From: Tropicibacter oceani
GTDB taxonomy: Bacteria > Pseudomonadota > Alphaproteobacteria > Rhodobacterales > Rhodobacteraceae
Length of the DNA: 64,000 bases
NCBI RefSeq assembly: GCF_029958925.1
Contig: NZ_CP124616.1
Coordinates: 558,001-622,000 of the forward strand
Direction: 5' to 3'
The translations under genes were made by a program, and so were the position numbers. Position 1 is the first letter of the stretch. Each line of letters begins with the position of its first letter. The notes under the pieces were generated by a model that did not search any database, had not been told where the DNA came from, and saw only the letters and a program-made list of their open reading frames with translations. This document shows positions 1-8,212 of this stretch, piece after piece.

Positions 1-88
1 GCGCAATATGCAGCAAGCCGGGGATCGGGCAAAGCCCCGCCTTGAAAACAGGCCGAAAATTGCGGGTTTTCTTTTAGGAATTGCGCCG

Positions 89-94
89 TATAGT
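89..94 (+). promoter_or_regulatory. candidate -10 element for leuA leader transcript
   Basis: TATAGT lies 8 bases before the first of three consecutive ATG codons (102, 105, 108). If used, transcription would begin at about 100-102, so the leader peptide would be translated from a leaderless or nearly leaderless mRNA. No Shine-Dalgarno-like sequence is visible before 102, which fits. No good -35 match is seen at 16-18 bp, so this is inference. Confidence 0.35.
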
Positions 95-101
95 GACGCT
101 C

Positions 102-188
102 ATGATGATGAATGGCCACATATCCGCACCTGCGCTTTTTCGCGCGCCGCTTGCGCTTGGCCTGGCTCTTCTCCTAACACGCCTCTGA
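102..188 (+). CDS. leucine-rich leader peptide of leuA (28 aa)
   Basis: A 28-codon reading frame opens with three ATG codons and holds eight leucine codons (CTT, CTG, CTC and CTA) in its second half; its TGA stop (186-188) lies inside the 5' arm of a strong hairpin. It ends 79 bases before leuA. Leu-rich leader peptides followed by mutually exclusive hairpins are the established design of transcription attenuation for leucine operons. Ribosome stalling at the Leu run under leucine starvation would change folding of the downstream RNA. There is no visible ribosome binding site, so initiation may be leaderless, as known for trpL of Sinorhizobium. The role is inferred from composition and position. 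Confidence 0.65.
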   Translation: MMMNGHISAPALFRAPLALGLALLLTRL

Positions 189-218
189 GCGTGCCGTCAC
201 GGCGCGTCCGCTCAGAGG
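182..218 (+). promoter_or_regulatory. leuA attenuator hairpin
   Basis: Positions 182-191 pair perfectly with 209-218 (10 bp), and an inner stem forms around 193-203. The 5' arm contains the leader-peptide stop codon. An alternative pairing is possible between 142-149, within the leader coding region, and 200-207, inside the hairpin; it would disrupt the stem when the ribosome stalls. The sequence just after the stem is only moderately U-rich, so the classic terminator run is weak. It could act as a weak terminator, a Rho-dependent switch or an mRNA stability element. Confidence 0.55.
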
Positions 219-267
219 AGTTGTGTATCGCGCCACGTGCAACGGAGAAGACAAGAGAGTTCCTGAC

Positions 268-1857
<1,590 letters not shown>

Positions 1858-2129
1858 CGGTTAAGGTAGGACGGGTCTGGACTCATCCTACCCTCCATAC
1901 CTGCCATCCGGCACCGGTTGAAATTGCAACGCAGCAATCGAACCGGTGTCCAGATCCCTTTGCAGCGAAGATTGTGGCCAGTCCTCGGCGCGCACCACCA
2001 GTCCGCGCCGAACCAGAACCGCCAGCAACCGGGCAGATGCCTGTCCAGACCGGCGACAGGCCGTCATCCCGCAAAGACAGACCACCAAGGTTGCCGATGG
2101 CGGGATGGGCCGCGCCCCGTCCCCCGGTC

Positions 2130-2642
2130 TCAGGATTTTTTGACGAACTTCGTCAGGATCACGATCTTTTGCCCCTCGACCCGGCCCGAGATATGCTCGG
2201 CGTTGTCCGGCTCAAGCGATATCTTGCGGACCGCCGTGCCCTGCTTTGCGGTGAACCCGGCCCCCTTGACCGGTAGCGCCTTGATCAGGGTCACGGTATC
2301 GCCATTGCTCAGCACCGTTCCGTTCACATCCCGGTGCACCAGATCGTTGCCCGAAGGCAGACCCGATATCGCCCAGTCCAGAACCTCCGGTTCAAGATAG
2401 GCGATGTCGAGCAGATCATTCGCCCAAAGGGCGTCCAGCCGCTTCAAAAGCCGCCATGCGACGACTTGTTCCGCGGGAACCGTGCTCCAGATCGCGTCGT
2501 TCAGGCATTGCCAGTGGGGACCATCTGTCGGGCCGTTTGCCAGACCATCGGCGCAGACAGCGCAAAGCGCAACGGTTTCATCCCTGGGAGTGACGGCGAC
2601 ATCCGTGGCATCATCGGCTTTGCACAGCGCACAACAAGTCAT
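2130..2642 (-). CDS. PhnA-domain protein (zinc-ribbon, YjdM-like)
   Basis: A 170-residue cytoplasmic protein with an N-terminal zinc-ribbon-like segment (paired CxxC motifs near residues 3-7 and 27-30) and a C-terminal PhnA domain of about 65 residues (from about 100, DVNGTVLSNGDTVTLIKALPVKG, split here as DVNGTVLSNGD and TLIKALPVKG). PhnA/YjdM proteins are widespread. They were named from the phosphonate operon, but no phosphonate genes are nearby and the function is unsettled. The central segment (about 35-95) is longer than in the E. coli homologue. The gene stands alone between leuA and the lrgAB operon. Family assignment is firm, role unknown. Confidence 0.8.
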   Translation of the reverse strand: MTCCALCKADDATDVAVTPRDETVALCAVCADGLANGPTDGPHWQCLNDAIWSTVPAEQVVAWRLLKRLDALWANDLLDIAYLEPEVLDWAISGLPSGNDLVHRDVNGTVLSNGDTVTLIKALPVKGAGFTAKQGTAVRKISLEPDNAEHISGRVEGQKIVILTKFVKKS

Positions 2643-2722
2643 GTTTCAAACCCCCTGACAGACCTGTGCCCGGTAAACCGTTTCACGCCGCCGGTGTCCA
2701 TGCGTCCATTGGCGCCCGCCCT

Positions 2723-3439
2723 TCAAAAAAGCAGTCTGACCACCAAGGGGGCCACAAGCGCGGTCAGAACCGCGTTCAGCCCCATGCCGATCCCGGAAAA
2801 CGCCCCCGCAGTTTCATTGACGCGAAAAGCATGGGCCGTGCCGATGCCATGCGCCGCGACGCCCACCGCAAACCCCCGCGCCCGCCAGTCCGTGATCCCA
2901 AGCAGGTTGAGCATGGGCGTTGCGACGATGGCCCCTGTGATCCCGGTCAGGATCACCAGCACGGCGGTCAGGCTGGGCTGGCCGCCGATGGCCTCGGAAA
3001 CACCCAGCGCCACGGGTGCGGTCGCCGATTTGGGGGCCAGCGACAGCAGCGCCCCGCCCCGCACCCCCAGCGCCCATGCGATGCCCAGCGCCGACAGGAT
3101 CGCGGTCAACGATCCCGCAAAAAGCGCCGCGATCATCGGAAGCAGGCTTTGCCTGACCCGGCCCAGGTTGAAATAGAGCGGCAAGGCCAGCGCGACCGTA
3201 GCCGGCCCCAACATGAAGTGCACGAACTTGGCACCGTTGAAATAGGCCGCATAGGGCGTCGACGTCACCTTGAGGATCAAGGCCAGAAGGATGACGGAAA
3301 TCAGGACGGGATTGGCCAGGGCATGCCGCCCCAAGGCCTCGGACAGGCAGTCTGCGATGACATAGGCGGCAAGCGTCAGGGTCAGCCACAGCAGCGGCTC
3401 TTGCGCGAGATAGCTCCAAAGCGCCACGGCCTCAGACAT
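2723..3439 (-). CDS. lrgB: LrgB/CidB-family membrane protein
   Basis: A 238-residue polytopic inner-membrane protein with about six hydrophobic segments and the conserved LrgB region containing the sequence LAPKSATAPVALGVSE. LrgB and LrgA are holin/antiholin-like partners. In other bacteria they have been linked to murein hydrolase control and, more recently, to export or uptake of small organic acids such as pyruvate or glycolate. The start overlaps the end of lrgA by 8 bases, so the pair is translationally coupled. The upstream 2-hydroxyacid dehydrogenase in the same operon fits an organic-acid role. That link is inferred. Confidence 0.88.
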   Translation of the reverse strand: MSEAVALWSYLAQEPLLWLTLTLAAYVIADCLSEALGRHALANPVLISVILLALILKVTSTPYAAYFNGAKFVHFMLGPATVALALPLYFNLGRVRQSLLPMIAALFAGSLTAILSALGIAWALGVRGGALLSLAPKSATAPVALGVSEAIGGQPSLTAVLVILTGITGAIVATPMLNLLGITDWRARGFAVGVAAHGIGTAHAFRVNETAGAFSGIGMGLNAVLTALVAPLVVRLLF

Positions 3440-3785
3440 CGCGGCCTCCGGTCAGACGCGCCACCAGCAAAAAGGCCCCGACCCCTGCAAGGATCGCCAG
3501 AACCGTGCTGGCGATCAGCGCGACGATCAGCCCGGCGCCGTCCCGACCAAAGGTGTCCAGATGGGCAACCACGCCGACCCCGGCCGGAACGAACAGCAAC
3601 GATAAATGCCCCAACAGGCCGGTCACCGTCGCGCGCATGTACTCGGCCAGCCGCGGGACCATGACAAGCGTCAGGAATAGGCCAGCCAGACCAAGGACAG
3701 GACCCGGTACAGACATCCCAAGGCCCCGCGACAGGCTTTCTCCGGCCAGTTGGAACAGCAGAAGAACCGTCAGGACCCGGATCAT
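3432..3785 (-). CDS. lrgA: LrgA/CidA-family membrane protein
   Basis: A small (117 aa from the ATG at 3785) inner-membrane protein with four predicted helices and the family pattern GMSVPGPVLGLAGLF early in the chain. It is the usual partner of LrgB, whose gene overlaps its 3' end. A GTG two codons upstream (3791) is an alternative start; neither has a strong ribosome binding site. The gene starts 15 bases after the stop of the 2-hydroxyacid dehydrogenase, suggesting one transcript of three genes. The pair may move 2-hydroxy or 2-oxo acids, or control cell-wall hydrolase activity; the sequence alone cannot decide. Confidence 0.85.
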   Translation of the reverse strand: MIRVLTVLLLFQLAGESLSRGLGMSVPGPVLGLAGLFLTLVMVPRLAEYMRATVTGLLGHLSLLFVPAGVGVVAHLDTFGRDGAGLIVALIASTVLAILAGVGAFLLVARLTGGRDV

Positions 3786-3800
3786 CGCCACAAGATCAGA

Positions 3801-4787
3801 TCACTGCATCGCCGGAACAACCTGATCCGGCGGGCGGTGACCATCGGCAAAGGTCTTGATGTTGATGATGACCTTTTCACCCATTTCGGTGCGGCCTTCG
3901 GCCGTTGCCGACCCCATGTGCGGCAACATCACCACGTTCGGCATGTTGCGCAATTCGGGGTTGCCCTTGATGCCGTGTTCGTAAACGTCCAGACCGGCGC
4001 CCGCCAGTTCCCCGGCCTTTAGCATCCGGGTCAGGGCGTTTTCGTCCAGAACCTCTCCGCGCGATGTGTTGATGATCACCGCCGAGGGTTTCATCAGCTT
4101 CAACCGCCGGGCGTTCAACAGGTGATAGGTGCTTGGCGTATGCGGGCAGTTGACGCTGAGGATGTCCATCCGGGCAACCATCTGGTCAAGGCTTTCCCAA
4201 TATGTCGCCTCAAGCGCGCCTTCCACCTCGGGGCGCAGGCGGCGGCGGTTGTGATAGTGGATCTGCATTCCGAAAGCCGCGGCGCGGCGGGCAACGGCCT
4301 GTCCGATGCGGCCCATGCCCAGAATGCCCAGCCGTTTGCCGCCCAACCGGGTGCCAAGAAAGGCGGTCGGCGCCCAGCCTTGCCATTCTCCGGCCTGCAT
4401 GACGGTCAACCCTTCCTGGATGCGGCGCGTGACGCCCAGCATCAGGGCCATGACCATGTCGGCGGTATCGTCGGTCACCACACCCGGCGTATTGGACACA
4501 AGGATGCCCCGCTGCCGCGCCGTGGCTACGTCGATATGGTCGAACCCCGCGCCATAGTTGGCAATCAGCTTGAGGTTTTCACCCGCCTGGCCGATCAGCC
4601 CCGCGTCGATCACATCGGTGACCGTCGGCACCAGAACATCCGCGCTTTGCATCGCGTCGACCAGTTCGCCCCGCGTCATGGGCGTGTCATCGTCGCGCAA
4701 CCTGACATCGAAAAGTTCGGTCAGGCGCGTTTCGACCACTTCGGGCAGGCGTCGCGTCACAACAACACTCAGACGTTTTGATGGCAT
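3801..4787 (-). CDS. D-isomer-specific 2-hydroxyacid dehydrogenase (glyoxylate/hydroxypyruvate reductase-like)
   Basis: A 328-residue NAD(P)-dependent enzyme interconverting 2-oxo and D-2-hydroxy acids. The Rossmann motif GMGRIGQAVARR is at about residues 155-166. The conserved segment NTSRGEVLDENAL carries the substrate-binding Arg, and MLPHMGSAT carries the catalytic His. The start is the ATG at 4787, preceded by AGGGAG at good spacing; an upstream extension of 14 residues looks spurious. NADP is possible because RRR follows the second beta strand (NRRR). It is the first gene of an apparent operon with lrgA and lrgB. Glyoxylate/hydroxypyruvate reductase is most likely, but related 2-oxoacids cannot be excluded. 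Confidence 0.85.
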   Translation of the reverse strand: MPSKRLSVVVTRRLPEVVETRLTELFDVRLRDDDTPMTRGELVDAMQSADVLVPTVTDVIDAGLIGQAGENLKLIANYGAGFDHIDVATARQRGILVSNTPGVVTDDTADMVMALMLGVTRRIQEGLTVMQAGEWQGWAPTAFLGTRLGGKRLGILGMGRIGQAVARRAAAFGMQIHYHNRRRLRPEVEGALEATYWESLDQMVARMDILSVNCPHTPSTYHLLNARRLKLMKPSAVIINTSRGEVLDENALTRMLKAGELAGAGLDVYEHGIKGNPELRNMPNVVMLPHMGSATAEGRTEMGEKVIINIKTFADGHRPPDQVVPAMQ

Positions 4788-4892
4788 CCCGGCTCTCCCT
4801 TGCTTTTCCCGACTAGGGGCTTGTGGCACAGTGCGTCAAAGGCTTTTGGGGCGCAAGAACCCCACCTCAATAATATCGGGCGGATCAGGAAA

Positions 4893-5387
4893 ATGATCAG
4901 GAAAATCGGGGGTTTTGCCCTTAGTTTGTTGCTGTTGGCCAGCGTCGCTGTGGCCGAAGATCGCGGCCCCGTGACGAACCTTCCCTTGCCGCGTTTCGTG
5001 TCGATGAAAGCGCAGGAAGGCAACGCACGGCGCGGCCCGTCGCTGACCCACCGGATCGACTGGGTCTATACGCGCCGCAACATGCCGCTTGAGATCACCG
5101 CCGAGCATGGGCACTGGCGCCGGGTGCGCGACCGCGATGGCGCGGGTGGCTGGGTGCATTATTCGCTGCTGTCCGGCGTGCGCACCGTTCTGGTGGAACA
5201 GGACATGCTGCAACTGCACCTGCGGGCCGACAACGACAGCCCCGTCACCGCGATCCTGGAATTGGGCGTCATTGCGCAGCTGGGCAGCTGCGATAAAACC
5301 TGGTGCGAGCTGACCGCCGGCGGCTATGGGGGCTGGGCCCCCAAGACCGCACTATGGGGCGTCGGGCCGGACGAAACCCGCGAATAG
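4893..5387 (+). CDS. exported SH3-like domain protein
   Basis: A 164-residue protein with a clear Sec signal peptide (MIRKIGGFALSLLLLASVAVA) shown here in part: basic N-terminus, leucine core, AVA cleavage site at about 20. Two tandem bacterial SH3-like repeats follow (about 30-100 and 100-158), with the family pattern PSLTHRIDWVYTRRNMPLEI and GGWVHYSLLSG. This matches the alphaproteobacterial SH3_4 family, thought to bind cell-wall peptides in the periplasm. AGGA just upstream of the ATG at 4893 supports the start. It is divergent from the dehydrogenase operon and convergent with the Hint-domain gene. No enzymatic motif is seen. Confidence 0.8.
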   Translation: MIRKIGGFALSLLLLASVAVAEDRGPVTNLPLPRFVSMKAQEGNARRGPSLTHRIDWVYTRRNMPLEITAEHGHWRRVRDRDGAGGWVHYSLLSGVRTVLVEQDMLQLHLRADNDSPVTAILELGVIAQLGSCDKTWCELTAGGYGGWAPKTALWGVGPDETRE

Positions 5388-5399
5388 GCGGGGGCCGGG

Positions 5400-6464
5400 T
5401 CAGGCGGCCTCGAACATCAGGATGGCCGCCTCGGAACTGGACAGGTTGCGCCGCGCGTAGGCTCCGTAAAGATGCGGATTGTCGGCGATGCCTGGCTGGA
5501 TCTGCAACAGGCGGCGGCGGTCGTCCTCGGAAATCGTGGTCAGCGCAGTGTTCGCCGGGTGGAAGCTTTCGGTTTCGACACCATTGGCAAAGACCACTTC
5601 GTGGCGTGGCAACATCAGGTGCACATAGGTCACCTCGCGCGCTTTGGTGTCCAGGACAACGCTGTGACCATTCACCAGATCACGCGCGGCGACCAGAACC
5701 TCGGAGGTGTTGAACAGCGCCCGGGCGACGGCGCCCTGCACCAGCATCCTGTGTTCGGGTGACACAAGGAATTCCTGGTCGGGTCGTTCGATGCCAAAGG
5801 CCCCGGCGCGGATCCGGATCGGGCGCAACCGCGGCATGGCGAACAGGCGCGCGCCGGTCATGTGACGGCTGCCGATCCATTGCACGGGCTGTGCGCCGCT
5901 GTCCTTGGTCTGTACCAGATCGCCAACCCGCAGGTCTTCGACGCGGGTCTGGCCATCGGGCGTGCGGATCCAGGTGCCCGGCGTGAAACAGATCACGCCG
6001 CCGGCCTGTTCACCCGATGCGGGATCGCGCATCAATTCCATGGTATGATGGACGACCCAAAGGTCGCGCGCCGTTGGCGGCATTTCATCAAGGAACATCA
6101 GCAGGGGCGGCGCGCCGTTGCTGACCTCGATCACGGTGACCGTGTAGCTTTTCAGACCGTCCGTGACGACAAAGCTGCTGTCTGTCAGGGGGTGTTCGAC
6201 CTCGACATCCGAAATGTCCGGTTTGTGGGTGATTGCCGCGCCAACCAGCCGCCGCACCATACGTGCGGCGCGTTTGCGCAAATGTGCTTCGCCTGTCGCC
6301 TGATCAAGCTGCAGGATCGACGAAGGACCGTCGACCCGAACAGCCTCGCCCTGCCAGGACCATGTGGCCCCGACCGACAAGGACGACGGAGGTGCGGCCT
6401 TGAGACCGTCTATATCCGTCTGTGACCAAGAGATGACGAACGTGCCTCGATAGCCCGTTCCCAT
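5400..6464 (-). CDS. Hint_2 (Hedgehog/intein-like) domain protein
   Basis: A 354-residue protein whose C-terminal half is a Hint_2 domain. It starts at Cys159 in GGVICFTPGTWIRTPDG, continues with VEDLRVGDLVQT, and contains the LVSPEHRMLVQG block at about 232-243. Such proteins are abundant in Rhodobacterales. The Hint fold is related to self-cleaving hedgehog and intein domains, where the first Cys is the nucleophile. Here the N-terminal 155 residues are of unknown fold, and there is no signal peptide. Whether it self-cleaves is unknown; typical Rhodobacterales Hint_2 proteins are of unknown role, some secreted through RTX-like routes. It is the last gene before the duplicated UDP-glucose dehydrogenase. 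Confidence 0.82.
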   Translation of the reverse strand: MGTGYRGTFVISWSQTDIDGLKAAPPSSLSVGATWSWQGEAVRVDGPSSILQLDQATGEAHLRKRAARMVRRLVGAAITHKPDISDVEVEHPLTDSSFVVTDGLKSYTVTVIEVSNGAPPLLMFLDEMPPTARDLWVVHHTMELMRDPASGEQAGGVICFTPGTWIRTPDGQTRVEDLRVGDLVQTKDSGAQPVQWIGSRHMTGARLFAMPRLRPIRIRAGAFGIERPDQEFLVSPEHRMLVQGAVARALFNTSEVLVAARDLVNGHSVVLDTKAREVTYVHLMLPRHEVVFANGVETESFHPANTALTTISEDDRRRLLQIQPGIADNPHLYGAYARRNLSSSEAAILMFEAA

Positions 6465-6604
6465 GCCTGTCTGCCTGCCTAGTTTTGTTTCTTATATTTT
6501 TTCGCAGATTAGCGGAAATCCGCTGGGCCGGGAACCCTTGATGGACGTAACGTCAGGCGCAAGGGGGACAGATGCCCCCCAAGGCGTGTCAATTGAGTCA
6601 CAGA

Positions 6605-7933
6605 TCAGGCCGCAGATGTGCCTGCACCGCCGCGCCCGATCCCGTCGTATGCGGTGAATCCGGCGTTTTTGGCGTCGTCGCGGTCGTAGATGTTGCGCAG
6701 GTCGGCCATGTGGGGGGTGGTCATGCTGCTGGCCAGGCGGGGCAGGTCAAGGGCGCGGAATTCGTTCCATTCCGTCAGGATCACCAACAGGTCAGCCCCG
6801 CGCGCAGCGGCGTAGGGGTCTTCGATCCAGTCGACGCCGGGCAGCAGGTGCTCGCCTTCGCGGCGGCCTTGCGGATCGCAGGCGCGCACAACCGCCCCAC
6901 CACCCACCAGCGCCGGCACGATCGTCAGCGACGGCGCGTCGCGCATGTCGTCGGTGTTCGGCTTGAAGGTCACGCCCAGCACCGCCACCGTCTTGCCGTT
7001 GAAGCTGCCGCCGCACAGGTCCAGCAGCTTGTCGATCATCCGGCGCTTGACCTCTTCGTTGACCTTGATCACCGTCTCGACGATGGAAATCGGCGTCGCG
7101 TGTTCCTGGCCGATACGGGCCAACGCCTTGGTATCCTTGGGGAAACACGACCCGCCATAGCCCGGGCCCGCATGCAGGAACTTGTTCCCGATGCGCCCGT
7201 CCATGCCCATGCCCTTGGACACCGATTTCACATCCGCGCCGACCTTTTCGCACAGCGCGGCGATTTCGTTGATGAAGGTGATCTTGGTCGCGAGGAACGC
7301 GTTCGCGGCGTATTTGATCATCTCGGCCGATTCCAGATCGGTGGTGACGATCGGGAAATCACGCAGGTACAGCGGGCGATAGATGTCTTCCATGACCTTG
7401 GCCGCGCGCTCGGTTTCGACGCCGACGACCACGCGGTCGGGCTTCATGAAATCGTCGATCGCGGCGCCTTCGCGCAGGAATTCGGGGTTGCTGGCGACGT
7501 CGAAATCAAGCGCCGGATTGGCGGCGGCGACGACCTCCTTGACCTTGCGGTTGGTGCCGACGGGGACGGTGGATTTGGTGACGATCACCACGTAATCCTT
7601 GGCCGTGCGGGCGATTTCCTCGGCGGCGGCCATGACATAGGTCAGGTCCGCGTGGCCATCCCCGCGCCGCGTCGGCGTGCCGACGGCGATGAACACCGCA
7701 TCGGCGCCGTCGATGGCGCTGGCCAGGTCCAGCGTAAAGGACAGCCGGCCCGCCTCGACGTTCTTGTGCATCAGGGTATCAAGGCCGGGCTCGTAGATCG
7801 GCACCTGGCCGGCTTCGAGCATCTCGATCTTGCGCGGGTCCTTGTCGACGCAGACCACTTCGTGCCCGAAATCCGAAAAACACACGCCCGAAACAAGGCC
7901 AACGTAACCCGTGCCAATCATCGCTATCTTCAT
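6605..7933 (-). CDS. UDP-glucose 6-dehydrogenase, copy 1 (duplicate)
   Basis: Oxidises UDP-glucose to UDP-glucuronate with NAD, supplying uronic acid for surface polysaccharide. The N-terminal GTGYVGLVSG Rossmann motif is at residues 7-16, and the catalytic Cys is in GPGYGGSCFPKDTKAL. Residues 1-434 are identical to the copy at 39265-40569. The native stop codon lies just outside the duplicated block, so this copy reads on for eight extra residues (GGAGTSAA). It is therefore the derived copy. The 67 bases upstream of its start are also duplicated. The divergent neighbour is the Wzc-like kinase gene. The extension is short and the enzyme should be functional. Confidence 0.95.
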   Translation of the reverse strand: MKIAMIGTGYVGLVSGVCFSDFGHEVVCVDKDPRKIEMLEAGQVPIYEPGLDTLMHKNVEAGRLSFTLDLASAIDGADAVFIAVGTPTRRGDGHADLTYVMAAAEEIARTAKDYVVIVTKSTVPVGTNRKVKEVVAAANPALDFDVASNPEFLREGAAIDDFMKPDRVVVGVETERAAKVMEDIYRPLYLRDFPIVTTDLESAEMIKYAANAFLATKITFINEIAALCEKVGADVKSVSKGMGMDGRIGNKFLHAGPGYGGSCFPKDTKALARIGQEHATPISIVETVIKVNEEVKRRMIDKLLDLCGGSFNGKTVAVLGVTFKPNTDDMRDAPSLTIVPALVGGGAVVRACDPQGRREGEHLLPGVDWIEDPYAAARGADLLVILTEWNEFRALDLPRLASSMTTPHMADLRNIYDRDDAKNAGFTAYDGIGRGGAGTSAA

Positions 7934-8000
7934 GGAATCCAGCCTTCCTCAAATACATTTGCGCCCGTAATGAGCCCCCAATTTCCAAAATGTCAACGCG
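6633..8000. repeat. exact 1,368-bp direct repeat, left copy
   Basis: Identical base for base, as far as I compared, to 39269-40636 and in the same orientation. It covers all but the last codon(s) of UDP-glucose dehydrogenase plus 67 bases upstream. Identity stops sharply at both ends. No terminal inverted repeats, target-site duplication or transposase are visible. Confidence 0.93.
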
Positions 8001-8212
8001 ATGGAAAAGCCACTCGTGTTCACCTTGGGTGCTAAGCCGCAAGGGAATTGCACGTTGCTTCGACTGGCGTAGTAGACTACATGCACGCGCGGACGACGAT
8101 GACGCGGGCCAGGCCCCAAGGTCGTCCCGTCACCACGATCAAAACCTTTCATTGTTCCGCTTTGCCGGGGCAGCGTATTGAAGACCAACGTATTTCGGAG
8201 CCAGTGAAAATC

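Noticed and set aside
1883-2088. Two short minus-strand frames between leuA and the PhnA-domain gene
   Set aside because: They overlap in different frames, show no domain or signal, and have no clear ribosome binding site; an imperfect hairpin at 1865-1892 without a T-run might be a weak leuA terminator.
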